Source: Microbacterium proteolyticum
Lineage (GTDB): Bacteria; Actinomycetota; Actinomycetes; Actinomycetales; Microbacteriaceae
NCBI RefSeq assembly: GCF_030818075.1
Contig: NZ_JAUSZZ010000001.1
Location: 2,666,001-2,730,000 of the forward strand
DNA: 64,000 bases
Direction: 5' to 3'
Under the pieces are notes generated by a model. That model had not been told where the DNA came from, did not search any database, and worked only from the letters and a program-made list of their open reading frames with translations. Made by a program: the position numbers and the translations under genes. Positions 31,876 to 40,742 of the stretch are shown in pieces. Position 1 is the stretch's first letter. Each line of letters opens with the position of its first letter.

Positions 31876-32814
31876 TCAGAAGAGCAGGGATGCCAGGCGG
31901 GTCCGGGCGCGGGTGACGCGGGGGTCGTCGTCGCCGACCAGTCCGAACAGCTCGAGCAGCCGCTCGCGCACCGGCGCGCGCTCATCGGCGGGCAGCGCGG
32001 CGAACACCTCGAGGAGGCGCCCGAACGCATCGTCGACGTGTCCGCCGACGACGTCGAGGTCGGCGACGAGGAACTGCTCGTCGATTCCCGTGGGAGAAGC
32101 CGCGGCCGCGGCACGTGCCGCCTGCAGATCTGCGCCCTGCACACGGTCGAGGAGGCGCACCTGACCGAGACCGGCGCGCGCGTCGGCATCGCGCGGATTC
32201 TCCGCGAGGGCCTTCTCGTACGCCGCGATGGCTCGGGCGTAGTCGCCTTCTTCGATCGCGGCGAACGCTTCGGCGTGCAGCGGAGGGAGCGGCTCGTCAG
32301 CGGGGGCACCCGCGTCGGACGCGCCATCGACCGGCACGGTCCCCGTCACGCCATGCTGGGCGGCGAGCTGAAGGAGCTGAGCGAAGACGTCGCGCACCTG
32401 CTGCTCGGGTACGGCTCCGGTGAACAGGGGAACGGGCTGTCCGGCCACGAGCGCGAGCACCATCGGGATCGACTGGGCGCGGAAGCCCTGCGCGAGCTGC
32501 GGGTTCGCGTCGACGTCCACCTTGGCGAGCACGAGACGGCCGCCGAGTTCGGTCACCACCTTCTCGAGCACCGGGCTCAGCTGCTTGCACGGTTCGCACC
32601 ACTCCGCCCACAGGTCGATGACGACGGGCACGGTGCGGGAGAGTTCCAGGACCTCGCCGAAGGTGGCATCCGTCACATCGAACACGAGCGGGGTGGCGCC
32701 GGCGGTCGTCGCGTCCGCGGACGCGGGCGCGGGCGCGGGAGTCTGCGGGCGATTGCGCAGCGAGGACAGATCGACGGCACCGCGCAGGACGGAACCAGGG
32801 GCGGGAGTGCTCAC
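31876..32814 (-). CDS. Thioredoxin-TPR protein (YbbN/CnoX-like)
   Basis: A 312-residue protein. After a 40-residue Ala/Pro leader comes a thioredoxin fold: VVIDLWAEWCEPCKQLSPVLEKV, LAKVDVDANPQLAQGFRAQSIPMVLAL. TPR-like helices (AEAFAAIEEGDYARAIAAYEKALAENP) fill the C-terminal half. This is the YbbN/CnoX architecture, a chaperone-linked holdase. E. coli YbbN lacks a full CxxC, whereas this one keeps WCEPC and may be redox-active. GTG at 32814 overlaps the upstream gene's TGA. Confidence 0.88.
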   Translation of the reverse strand: MSTPAPGSVLRGAVDLSSLRNRPQTPAPAPASADATTAGATPLVFDVTDATFGEVLELSRTVPVVIDLWAEWCEPCKQLSPVLEKVVTELGGRLVLAKVDVDANPQLAQGFRAQSIPMVLALVAGQPVPLFTGAVPEQQVRDVFAQLLQLAAQHGVTGTVPVDGASDAGAPADEPLPPLHAEAFAAIEEGDYARAIAAYEKALAENPRDADARAGLGQVRLLDRVQGADLQAARAAAAASPTGIDEQFLVADLDVVGGHVDDAFGRLLEVFAALPADERAPVRERLLELFGLVGDDDPRVTRARTRLASLLF

Positions 32815-34613
32815 GGGGACACCTTCGCTTCGAGGAGGCTGGATCGGTAGCCGAGCAGGCGGATCTGGTCGTCCGAACCCTGGCTGGGCACGTAGAAGAA
32901 CACCTGGTCGGAGTAGGTGGTCGTGAAGCCTGTCGCCGACTGGTCGACACCGGTCAGGGCCTTCACGGCGGGGTTGTTGTCGAGCTTGATGACGGCGTCG
33001 GGGTTCGTCGGCTTGGCCGTGTCGCTCTCGTAGACGTTCACCGCGACGATCGCTCCGGTGTCGAGGGTGGCGAGGGCGATGGGGGCGGCCGGTCCGGCAG
33101 AGGCTGAGAAGCTGATCTCGGCGGTGCCCGCGCCCGTCTGGTTCAGCTCATCGGTGCGCTTGGTCTTGTTGTCCTGGATCGCCGCGAGCAGCAGGTCGTT
33201 GGCCGTGTCGAACGTCGCGTACGATGCGCTGTTCTGCCCGTTGTTGATGATGTCGGCGTAGGCCGCCGCGACGTCTTCGGGGGCCAGCACGAGGAAGTTG
33301 GAGTCCGGCGGCACCTGGGTCGCGCCGACGTACGGCGCGGCGAGCTCGGGCAGGTTCGTCGAGGCTTCGAGGTTGCCGACGTAGGACGCTTTGTACGCAT
33401 CCCACGGCGTCTGCTGGGTCATCATCATGATCGTCGTGGTCGGCGTCGCGGCATCCGCGGACTCGACGACGGTCATGAGAGTGCGCGGCCACGTCCCCGT
33501 GGTCTGCGGGAGCACGATCTGCACGGGCTCCGCAGGGATCGCCGGCAGCGCGGGGCGGTCGGTGATCGCCGCACGGAGCTTGTAGCTGGTCTCGCGCTCG
33601 GCCAGCGCCGGACCCGACAGACGCGCCGCGGCCGCCGAAGCGTCGAGGGCGGCGTCGGCCTCCGCCACCGTCGACGACACCCGCGAGACGATCCGCTGCG
33701 CCTGCGACTCGGTGACGGCGGGAGGGAACTGGCCTTCCGGCACGATCACGGTCGGGCTGGGGCTGGGCGACTCGGGGGCCGCGACGCGGGGCCAGGCGTC
33801 CGCGGAACAGCCGGCCAGCAGCGCCACCGACATCCCGAGGGCAGGAACCGCCACGAGTGCCCGGCGTCCGCCCCGGGAGCGACCGCGCGAGGCGCCACGA
33901 CCGGGACTCTCGCTGATCACGCCTCGGGCGGAACCCTCGCCGTCGACGGTCGAGATCGGCTCGGTCACCGGCAGCGGCAGCCCCTTGCGGCGCGGCCGGC
34001 GGGAGCGGCGGACGTGACGGATGCCGAGAAGGTAGAGCACGAGACCGGCGAGCAGCACAATCCCGCCGCCGACGATGAGAGGTCCGGCCCACGGTGTGGA
34101 GTCGTCGATCGGCCACGTCACGCTGATGTTCGCCGGGGCGGGCGCCGTGCCGTCGGATGCGACGAGCACGCTCATCTCGCGGGGCAACTGCAGCGTGGCG
34201 GACAGCGTCCCCGTCTGCTCGTACTCGTCCAGCCACAGATCGGAGTCGACCGGACTGCGGCCCGCGGCGGCCGCGCTGGACGCGGTCACGGTGGGTTGGA
34301 CCGCGGTCGTCTGTACGACGCCCTCGCCGTCGACGGTGACCGCGGTGTACGGCACGTCCGCCAGCCAGGCCTGCGCGTCGGCGGTGCGCGCATACGCGGC
34401 GAAGACCGCTCCGTCGCCCTCGACGCGGAGGGTCTGAGCGCCCGGCACGCTCGTGAGCAGCGCGCCGTCGACCAGGGTGTAGGCGGTCGTCCCGTCGGTC
34501 TGCACCGTCGCCGACGTTTCGGACGGCCCGTGGAACACCGTCCTCTGGGCGATACCGGCACCGATCATGACGGCGGCGATGACGAATGCCACCACAGCCC
34601 AGACGAATCTCAC
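32811..34613 (-). CDS. Large membrane-anchored protein, unknown function
   Basis: 600 residues. Segments: TM1 (about 3-23), extracytoplasmic domain (24-176), TM2 (177-199), a basic cytoplasmic stretch (200-251, RRSRRPRRKG and RGRSRGGRR), TM3 (252-268) ending in LLAGC, then a large extracytoplasmic domain (270-600) with many Thr and Asn. The third segment plus LLAGC looks like a lipoprotein signal in the middle of the chain, so the gene reads like a membrane protein fused to a lipoprotein. I do not recognise the domains. Coupled to the thioredoxin/TPR gene by GTGA, suggesting an envelope folding function; that is inference. Confidence 0.78.
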   Translation of the reverse strand: MRFVWAVVAFVIAAVMIGAGIAQRTVFHGPSETSATVQTDGTTAYTLVDGALLTSVPGAQTLRVEGDGAVFAAYARTADAQAWLADVPYTAVTVDGEGVVQTTAVQPTVTASSAAAAGRSPVDSDLWLDEYEQTGTLSATLQLPREMSVLVASDGTAPAPANISVTWPIDDSTPWAGPLIVGGGIVLLAGLVLYLLGIRHVRRSRRPRRKGLPLPVTEPISTVDGEGSARGVISESPGRGASRGRSRGGRRALVAVPALGMSVALLAGCSADAWPRVAAPESPSPSPTVIVPEGQFPPAVTESQAQRIVSRVSSTVAEADAALDASAAAARLSGPALAERETSYKLRAAITDRPALPAIPAEPVQIVLPQTTGTWPRTLMTVVESADAATPTTTIMMMTQQTPWDAYKASYVGNLEASTNLPELAAPYVGATQVPPDSNFLVLAPEDVAAAYADIINNGQNSASYATFDTANDLLLAAIQDNKTKRTDELNQTGAGTAEISFSASAGPAAPIALATLDTGAIVAVNVYESDTAKPTNPDAVIKLDNNPAVKALTGVDQSATGFTTTYSDQVFFYVPSQGSDDQIRLLGYRSSLLEAKVSP

Positions 34614-34789
34614 GCTTCACACCATCCCCACCGGCGGCTCGAGCGCCACCGAAGAATCGACGTTTCAGACTATCCGAGGGCGGCTGAAAGTTCTCGGCGA
34701 GGGCTCGTCGCGCGCGGCCGAGGCCCCGGCGTCAGTATTCTGGCGTCACGGGCACGAACGCCCGACTGAGGCGCGGGAGTCCTGTCGGC

Positions 34790-35863
34790 ATGAAGATCCA
34801 CAACCCTTTCCGTGTCGCGCTGCTGGCCACGCTCGGCGTCGGTGTCGGCCTCCTCCTCATCGGCAGCGTCGAGAACCTCTCGACGATCCTCCTGTACGTC
34901 GGAACGGCGCTCTTCCTCTCCCTCGGCCTCGACCCCGTGGTGTCGTTCCTCGACAAGCGCGGCCTGCCGCGCTGGGCGGCGGTGCTGATCACGATCCTCG
35001 GCGTCCTCGGGATCTTCGCGGGCATCATCGTGATGGTCGTCCCGATCATCGTCGGCCAGATCACGCAGCTGGTCGTGCAGGTGGAGCAACTGCTGCAACC
35101 CGACCGCTGGAACGAGGTCGTCCGGCAGGTGCAGAACTGGGCGTCGCAGACGCTTCCCTGGCTCCGATTGGATGACGTCTGGGCGGGCGTGCAGCAGTGG
35201 ATCTCCACCCTCGATGTGGGCTCGATCTCCACGATGGTGGGCAACAGCATCCTCACCATCGGCGGCGCCGTGGCCACTGGCCTCGGTGGCGCGTTCATCG
35301 TGCTCATCCTGACGATCTATTTCACGGCATCCACCCCCTCGTTGAAGTCGGCCGTGTATCAGCTCGTGCCCGCCTCCAAGCGCGCCCGCTTCATCGAGCT
35401 CGCCGAGAAGATCACCGACTCGGTCGGCTACTACGTCATGGGCCAGGTGAGCCTGGGCGTGATCAACGGCATCCTGAGCGCGATCTTCCTGACGATCATC
35501 GATGCGCCCTTCCCGGCGGTGCTCGCGGTGATCGCGTTCTTCTTCTCGCTCATCCCCCTGGTCGGCACGCTGACCGGGTCGACGATCATCGTGCTGCTGT
35601 GCCTCATCCCGGGCCTGGGTTCGCCCACGATCGCGTTGATCGCCCTCATCTACTACCTCGTCTACATGCAGATCGAGGCCTACGTGATCTCACCGCGCAT
35701 CATGAACCGCGCGGTCTCGGTGCCCGGGTCGGTCGTCGTGATCTCGGCTCTCGCCGGCGGCGCGCTGCTGAATCTTCTCGGCGCGCTCATCGCCATCCCG
35801 GTCGCGGCCAGCATCCTCATCATCTACCGCGAGGTCATCATCCCGCGGCAGAACGAACGCTGA
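34790..35863 (+). CDS. AI-2E family transporter (PerM-like)
   Basis: A 357-residue polytopic protein with about eight membrane segments: early hairpins (FRVALLATLGVGVGLLLIGS, ILLYVGTALFLSLGLDPVVS, WAAVLITILGVLGIFAGIIV), a soluble loop (residues 90-150), and the family signature region LVPASKRARFIELAEKITDSVGYYVMGQVSLGVINGI followed by a re-entrant PLVGTLTG and GGALLNLLGALIAIPVAA, here written in parts. Members export diverse substrates; the autoinducer name is historical. A TATTCT near 34736 gives a leader of about 45 nt. Confidence 0.9.
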   Translation: MKIHNPFRVALLATLGVGVGLLLIGSVENLSTILLYVGTALFLSLGLDPVVSFLDKRGLPRWAAVLITILGVLGIFAGIIVMVVPIIVGQITQLVVQVEQLLQPDRWNEVVRQVQNWASQTLPWLRLDDVWAGVQQWISTLDVGSISTMVGNSILTIGGAVATGLGGAFIVLILTIYFTASTPSLKSAVYQLVPASKRARFIELAEKITDSVGYYVMGQVSLGVINGILSAIFLTIIDAPFPAVLAVIAFFFSLIPLVGTLTGSTIIVLLCLIPGLGSPTIALIALIYYLVYMQIEAYVISPRIMNRAVSVPGSVVVISALAGGALLNLLGALIAIPVAASILIIYREVIIPRQNER

Positions 35864-36577
35864 TCAGCCGGCGACCTCGCCGTCCCAGTCCGTGGGAAGC
35901 GGCAGCGCGTCGGGGTTGGCCGCCGCCACGATCTCGGTCAGAACCCGACGGGTCTGCGTCTCCCCCACCCACAGGTGCTTGCCGCCCTCGACCGCGATGA
36001 GCGTGGCATGCGGGATCGAGGCGAAACGCTCGCGCGCCTCGTCGGGTCGGAGGTAGTCGTCGAATTCGGGCACGAGGATCACGACCCGGCGGTCGTCCCC
36101 GGCCCACGCGGCCACCTCGTCGGCGGTCGCACGGTGCAGGGGCGGGGAGAGCAGGATGACGCCCTCGATGTCGTGATCGCGGCCGTACTTCAGCGCCAGC
36201 TCGGTGCCGAACGACCACCCCACGAGCCACGGCCGGGGCAGGCCTCGCTCGCGCACGAAGTCGACCGCGGCGGCCACGTCGAAGACTTCACTCGCTCCCC
36301 CGTCGAACGCGCCCTCGCTCGTCCCACGGGGGGAGGTCGTGCCGCGGGTGTTGAACCGCAGCACGGCGATGTCGGCGAGAGCGGGGAGGCGGCCGGCTGC
36401 CTTGCGAAGGATGTGGGAGTCCATGAACCCGCCCGCGGTCGGCAGCGGATGCAGAGTCACGAGGGTCGCAACCGGGTCGCGATCGACCGGCAGCGCCAGC
36501 TCGCCGACGAGGGTGAGCTCGTCGACGGTGGTCAGAGCGATGTCCCTCCCGACGGGCGGGGAGCAGAACGGGTCCAC
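35864..36577 (-). CDS. Alpha/beta hydrolase, dienelactone-hydrolase-like
   Basis: A 237-residue soluble hydrolase. ATLVTLHPLPTAGGFMDSHI (oxyanion region), VLRFNTRGTTSPRG, nucleophile elbow GWSFGTELALKYG (Ser in GxSxG), VILVPEFDDYLRPDEAR (Asp), and GGKHLWVGE (His) supply a full triad. It resembles small esterases of the YfhR/DUF type; the substrate is unknown. GTG at 36577 is preceded by TGGAGATTC and lies 9 nt after the stop of the zinc-ribbon protein gene, so the two are probably co-transcribed. Confidence 0.85.
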   Translation of the reverse strand: MDPFCSPPVGRDIALTTVDELTLVGELALPVDRDPVATLVTLHPLPTAGGFMDSHILRKAAGRLPALADIAVLRFNTRGTTSPRGTSEGAFDGGASEVFDVAAAVDFVRERGLPRPWLVGWSFGTELALKYGRDHDIEGVILLSPPLHRATADEVAAWAGDDRRVVILVPEFDDYLRPDEARERFASIPHATLIAVEGGKHLWVGETQTRRVLTEIVAAANPDALPLPTDWDGEVAG

Positions 36578-36586
36578 GAATCTCCA

Positions 36587-36874
36587 TCAGGCGATCCTCC
36601 AGCAGTGGGTGTGCCAATGGCGGCGCGCCGCGAGGTCGGCGGCATCGCCGAGGACTCCGTCGGCCCGCCAGACGACGAGATGGGCGGTACCGGCGGCGAC
36701 CGTGCGGCCGCAGCCCGGGCAGACGTAGTCCTTCTGGGCCTGCGGGGCGGAGAGGGGCTGCACGGTCCATTCCGTTCCGCGCCGGACCTCGGTGCGCTTC
36801 CAGCCCGCGATCAGCCGGTCGAGCGAGTCGTCGCCGCGGTTCGGATCGGGGCGACGCTTATGCGAGCGGGGCAT
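36587..36874 (-). CDS. Small zinc-ribbon-like protein
   Basis: A 95-residue basic protein. CPGC (about residue 52) and HWHTHC near the C terminus are plausible zinc ligands. In between, GRTVAAGTAHLVVW forms a beta hairpin. The N terminus (MPRSHKRRPDPNRGDD) is strongly basic and may bind nucleic acid. Family not identified. ATG at 36874 is 9 nt downstream of the transglycosylase stop, so it may belong to the same operon. Confidence 0.75.
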   Translation of the reverse strand: MPRSHKRRPDPNRGDDSLDRLIAGWKRTEVRRGTEWTVQPLSAPQAQKDYVCPGCGRTVAAGTAHLVVWRADGVLGDAADLAARRHWHTHCWRIA

Positions 36875-36883
36875 GGATGCCGC

Positions 36884-37600
36884 TCACCACCAGTGGTTGC
36901 TGGTCCAGAACGCGTACGCGTTGGCCCAGCTTCCGTACCGGCCGACGGCGTAGCCGTTGCCCCAGCGCAGGTTGTCGACCGGGTCGTAGCCGTTTCCGGC
37001 CACCTTGCTGCAGGGCAGGGCCTGAACGAGGCCGCACGCCCCCGACGACCGGTTCGTCGCGTTCGGGTTCCAGCCGCTCTCGCGGCTCACGATGTAGTCG
37101 ACGTAGCCCATGTCGGACTCGGCGATGCCGGCCGCCGCCATCCACTCCGCGGGGGCACCACCGCCGGTGTAGAAGACCGGGCCCGCGCTGCCCGCCGAGG
37201 AGCCCTCCCCGGACTCGCTCGTCCGCGTCGGAGTGGGGGTGGGCGTCGGTGTGGGCTTCGGTTTGACGTAGACGTTGTAACTCGAGCGGTCGAGCTGAGG
37301 CGACTGCTTCTCGCCGCCCACCGACACGGCCTGCACGTCGTCCAGACCCTCGGCGTAGAGGGTGACCGTACGCGGACCGTCGGCCTGCGCCGGCGCGAGC
37401 GCAGCCCCCATGGGACCGACGTACGCCGCCGCGAACAGCACCGCCGCACACGCTCCGAAGACACTCACGACGCCGCGACGGCGGGACCACCGTGGTGCCG
37501 AGCGACGAACGAGCACCGGAGCGATCACGTCGACGCCCGTCTCGCCGCGACGGGCGACACGGGACGACGGGGAGCGTGAGGGTCGCGAACCGGAAGTCAC
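36884..37600 (-). CDS. Secreted lytic-transglycosylase-like protein
   Basis: About 238 residues. A basic N terminus and one hydrophobic segment (GVVSVFGACAAVLFAAAYV) act as signal/anchor. A G5-like or ubiquitin-like segment (RTVTLYAEGLDDVQAVSV) and a Pro-Thr linker follow. The C-terminal domain (DYIVSRESGWNPNATNRSSGACGLVQALPCSKV, then NLRWGNGYAVGRYGSWANAYAFW) is a degenerate SLT/resuscitation-type fold with catalytic Glu in SRESGW. It should cleave peptidoglycan. GTG 37600 is chosen because TAGACT lies just upstream; the two in-frame GTGs further up overlap that promoter. Confidence 0.85.
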   Translation of the reverse strand: MTSGSRPSRSPSSRVARRGETGVDVIAPVLVRRSAPRWSRRRGVVSVFGACAAVLFAAAYVGPMGAALAPAQADGPRTVTLYAEGLDDVQAVSVGGEKQSPQLDRSSYNVYVKPKPTPTPTPTPTRTSESGEGSSAGSAGPVFYTGGGAPAEWMAAAGIAESDMGYVDYIVSRESGWNPNATNRSSGACGLVQALPCSKVAGNGYDPVDNLRWGNGYAVGRYGSWANAYAFWTSNHWW

Positions 37601-37646
37601 AGTGCGCACGAGTCTACCGACGCGCACCGGTGGGTGTCATCCGGCC

Positions 37647-38219
37647 TCATCCGACGGCGAGCATCACTTCGACGACCGCATCGAGCACCGCGTCGACCTG
37701 AGCTTCGCGGTACCCGCCGCGCTGCATGCGGAACGCGACGGAACGGACCTGGTCGGGGGTCACGGGGTCGCCGGCGGCGAGGTAACGCGCCACGCGGTCC
37801 GCCACGACGTCGACCTCGTCGATGCGGTAGCCGTAGTGCAGGATGCCGACGCGATCGAACCGGGCGCCCCGGGGGCGGCGGAGCCGGTCGAGAACGACCT
37901 GTGCGGTGTCGCGCGTCTCCTTGACCCAGGCGCGCGCGCCGAGCCGTGACAGGGCGTGCTCGCGCTCGCGAGCGGCGAAGGCGTCTTCGACCCGGCCGAG
38001 CGCGGCATCCACCGCCCTCACCGAGTAGCCGCCGCGCACGAGCGGGAACGCCGCCGAGCGGACCTCCGAGGAGCGCAGGGCACCGACGTCGTCGTTCTCG
38101 AAGACCTCGCGCGCACGCGCCAGGAAGGCGTCGACGGCGCGTTTCTCATAGCCCTTCGCCCGCCCCGACTCCGGGAACGGGGTGGCCGCGACCTCATCGT
38201 GGACGGGCGTTCCGGTCAT
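37647..38219 (-). CDS. DivIVA-domain protein
   Basis: 190 residues. Three repeats of the actinobacterial DivIVA-domain motif are visible: FPESGRAKGYEKRAVDAFLARAREVFE, RSAAFPLVRGGYSVRAVDAAL, RSVAFRMQRGGYREAQVDAVLD (each RxxxF...GY...VDxxL). This motif in DivIVA/Wag31 proteins senses curved membrane or recruits partners; here it lacks a long coiled coil. ATG shares ATGA with the cdsA stop, linking it to lipid synthesis. Confidence 0.84.
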   Translation of the reverse strand: MTGTPVHDEVAATPFPESGRAKGYEKRAVDAFLARAREVFENDDVGALRSSEVRSAAFPLVRGGYSVRAVDAALGRVEDAFAAREREHALSRLGARAWVKETRDTAQVVLDRLRRPRGARFDRVGILHYGYRIDEVDVVADRVARYLAAGDPVTPDQVRSVAFRMQRGGYREAQVDAVLDAVVEVMLAVG

Positions 38220-39262
38220 GACACTCCCAACGGGGCGAGCAGATAGTAGGTCACCAGGGCGGCCGTGGCCGACGGCAGGATCGAGTCGAGGCGGTCGAGC
38301 ACGCCCCCGTGGCCGGGCAGCCACGAGCTCATGTCTTTGATGCCGAGGTCGCGTTTGACCATCGACTCCCCCAGGTCTCCGACCGTGGCGGTGGCCAGCA
38401 CGACGGCGCCGAAGACGAGCCCCGCCCACCAGGGGACCTGCAGCATGAACATCGCCAGCAACGCCCCCGCGACGAGGGCGGCAACGCACGCACCGGCGAA
38501 GCCTTCCCACGTCTTCTTGGGACTGATGCGCGGGGCCATCGGATGACGCCCGCCCCGCCCGAACGTCAGACCCGAGACGTACGCACCGGTGTCGGCCGCG
38601 ACGGCGAGGATGATGAAGGCCAGCACCCACCACTCACCGCGCGGCTGGGCGAGCAGCACCACCGCCATGCTGGTGAGGAACGGGACGTACAGCTGGACGA
38701 ACGCCGCCACGAGGACATCGCCGAAGACGTCGATGCGCGATCGGCCGTCGGAGACGAACAACTGCGCGGTCAGGCGCCAGACGATGACCACGGCGACGGC
38801 GATCACCGCGGTGATCCAGTGGACCCACGGCTCGAGGAAGAAACCGGTCAGCAGCAGCAACGAACCCATGACGAGCTGCGGGACGACGTCGACGCGACGG
38901 CCCGCGACCTGTAGGGCGCGCGAGAACTCGAGCACGCCGAGCACCATCGCCGCGCCCGCGAAGAAGACGAACAGCCACTTCACGAACACGAGCGAGGCGA
39001 TGAGCACGGCCCCGATGCCCACACCGATGAGCGTCGCGACGATCAGGTCGCGACCTGTGCGCTGCTTGAGCCGTTCGTTGGCCTGACCGAACTCCGCCCG
39101 GGCATGAGCGATGTGCTGCTCGGCATCCGTGCGCATGGCGCGCAGCTGCGACTCGATCGCCGTCACGCCCTCGCCCGTGATCGGCGAGCGACGCGCCGCG
39201 TCCCGACGGAAGCCGGGCGGATCGACCGGCTGATCCTCGCCGGTCTCAGGGGCATCGGGCAT
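38216..39262 (-). CDS. cdsA: Phosphatidate cytidylyltransferase
   Basis: A 348-residue integral membrane enzyme making CDP-diacylglycerol. About eight membrane segments follow a 75-residue soluble N terminus with a helical stretch (IESQLRAMRTDAEQHIAHARAEFGQANERL), longer than in E. coli. The CDS signature is near the C terminus: SMVKRDLGIKDMSSWLPGHGGVLDRLDS. PRISPKKTWEGFAGA is also typical. Five bases downstream of frr in the same direction, as in many actinobacteria. Confidence 0.95.
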   Translation of the reverse strand: MPDAPETGEDQPVDPPGFRRDAARRSPITGEGVTAIESQLRAMRTDAEQHIAHARAEFGQANERLKQRTGRDLIVATLIGVGIGAVLIASLVFVKWLFVFFAGAAMVLGVLEFSRALQVAGRRVDVVPQLVMGSLLLLTGFFLEPWVHWITAVIAVAVVIVWRLTAQLFVSDGRSRIDVFGDVLVAAFVQLYVPFLTSMAVVLLAQPRGEWWVLAFIILAVAADTGAYVSGLTFGRGGRHPMAPRISPKKTWEGFAGACVAALVAGALLAMFMLQVPWWAGLVFGAVVLATATVGDLGESMVKRDLGIKDMSSWLPGHGGVLDRLDSILPSATAALVTYYLLAPLGVS

Positions 39263-39267
39263 GCGGG

Positions 39268-39822
39268 TCAGACCTCGAGCAGCTCGGCCTCTTTGCGCTT
39301 GAGCGCCTCGTCGATGAGCTCGACGTGCGTGCGCGTGATGCCGTCGAGTTCTTTCTCGGCACGGACCAGCTCGTCCTCGCCGACGTCGCTCTTCAGCGCG
39401 TCGAGGTCGTCCTTGGCCTTGCGGCGGAGGTTGCGCACCTGCACCTTGGCGTCTTCGCCCTTGCCGCGCACGATCTTCACGTATTCTTTGCGGCGGTCCT
39501 GCGTGAGCTCGGGCATCGTGACGCGCACGATGGTGCCGTCGTTCGTGGGGTTCACGCCCAGGTTGGGCATGTCGCGGATCGCCTGCTCGATGGCCTTCAG
39601 CGCCGACTTGTCGTACGGGTTGATGACGAGCGTGCGGGCCTCGGGGTTGTTCAGCGATGCGAGCTGCGCGAGGGGGGTCGGCGAGCCGTAGTAGTCGACC
39701 AGGACCTTCTGGAACATCTGGGGGTTCGCGCGCCCGGTGCGGACGGTCGCGAAGTCCTCCTTGGCGGCCTCCACGGCGCGATCCATGCGCGCTCCGGCAT
39801 CGGCGAGGACATCGGCGATCAC
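39268..39822 (-). CDS. frr: Ribosome recycling factor
   Basis: 184 residues; with EF-G it splits post-termination ribosomes. Whole-length signature: [72 protein letters not shown], and the three-helix tail. GTG 39822 gives the normal length, with GGAG 5 nt upstream. An in-frame ATG nine codons earlier lies only 3 nt after TAGACT, so it cannot be in the main mRNA. Confidence 0.97.
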   Translation of the reverse strand: MIADVLADAGARMDRAVEAAKEDFATVRTGRANPQMFQKVLVDYYGSPTPLAQLASLNNPEARTLVINPYDKSALKAIEQAIRDMPNLGVNPTNDGTIVRVTMPELTQDRRKEYVKIVRGKGEDAKVQVRNLRRKAKDDLDALKSDVGEDELVRAEKELDGITRTHVELIDEALKRKEAELLEV

Positions 39823-39897
39823 GGTGACTCCATTCGTTGGAACTGACATCTCAGTCTAGTCGCGTGCGGGCCCGGCTCCCCGGGCCCGCACGGCGCG

Positions 39898-40617
39898 TCA
39901 CGCGGTGACGAGCGTGCCCATGGTCTCGCCGAGCAGCGCCTGAGTGACGTTGCCGGCGGGTTCCATACCGAACACGCGCATGTCGATGCCGTTGTCCATG
40001 CACAGGCTGAAAGCGGTGGAGTCGACGACCTTCAGGCCCTTCTGGAGGGCGTCGTTGTAGGTCAGGTGATCGAGCTTCGTGGCGGTCGGATCGACGCGCG
40101 GATCGGCGGTGTAGACGCCGTCGACGCCGTTCTTCGCCACCAGCACCTCCGTCGCGCCGATCTCGAGGGCCCGCTGGGCGGCGACGGTGTCGGTGGAGAA
40201 GTACGGCAGGCCGGCACCGGCGCCGAAGATCACGACGCGGCCCTTCTCGAGGTGGCGCACCGCACGGCGCGGGATGTACGGCTCGGCGACCTGCGTCATC
40301 GAGATCGCGGACTGTACGCGGGTGGCGGCACCCGCCTGCTCGAGGAAGTCCTGCAGCGCCAGGGAGTTCATGACCGTGCCGAGCATGCCCATGTAATCGG
40401 CCCGGCCGCGGTCCATACCGCGCTGGCTCAGTTCGGCCCCGCGGAAGAAGTTGCCGCCGCCGACGACGACGGCGATCTCGACGCGGTCCACCGCCTCGGC
40501 GATCTCGCGCGCGATCTGGCTGACGACGTCGGGATTGACACCCAACTGACCTCCTCCGAACGCCTCCCCCGACAGCTTCAGCAGAACTCGGCGGCGCTTG
40601 GTGGCTTCATCGATCAC
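39898..40617 (-). CDS. pyrH: UMP kinase
   Basis: A 239-residue amino-acid-kinase-fold enzyme that phosphorylates UMP and is usually activated by GTP and inhibited by UTP. Motifs: [62 protein letters not shown], and [17 protein letters not shown] start at 40617 follows GAGAGGACACCACAC. A TAGTTT upstream indicates its own promoter after the tsf terminator, so pyrH-frr-cdsA form a transcript separate from rpsB-tsf. Confidence 0.97.
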   Translation of the reverse strand: MIDEATKRRRVLLKLSGEAFGGGQLGVNPDVVSQIAREIAEAVDRVEIAVVVGGGNFFRGAELSQRGMDRGRADYMGMLGTVMNSLALQDFLEQAGAATRVQSAISMTQVAEPYIPRRAVRHLEKGRVVIFGAGAGLPYFSTDTVAAQRALEIGATEVLVAKNGVDGVYTADPRVDPTATKLDHLTYNDALQKGLKVVDSTAFSLCMDNGIDMRVFGMEPAGNVTQALLGETMGTLVTA

Positions 40618-40684
40618 GTGTGGTGTCCTCTCGTCTTGAACAAACTATCCCGCGCACGTTTCCGCCGCGCGGCGGGCAGGGAAA

Positions 40685-40714
40685 AGGCCCGGGATGCCGT
40701 GGCATCCCGGGCCT
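40685..40714 (-). terminator. Rho-independent terminator after tsf
   Basis: AGGCCCGGGATGCC and GGCATCCCGGGCCT form a long stem; on the minus strand it is followed by TTTTC. The core is the motif pair GGATGCCGTGGCATCC. It separates tsf from pyrH. Confidence 0.85.
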
Positions 40715-40722
40715 CATGACGG

Positions 40723-40742
40723 GCCCTGAGCCTGTCGAAGGG
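40723..40742. repeat. Short dispersed repeat abutting the tsf stop
   Basis: On the minus strand the sequence is CCCTTCGACAGGCTCAGGGC, a short palindrome-like element (CCCT...AGGG ends) I have seen dispersed in many unrelated bacterial genomes. It lies immediately after the tsf stop codon, before the terminator stem. Single copy in this window as far as I can see. Confidence 0.6.
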
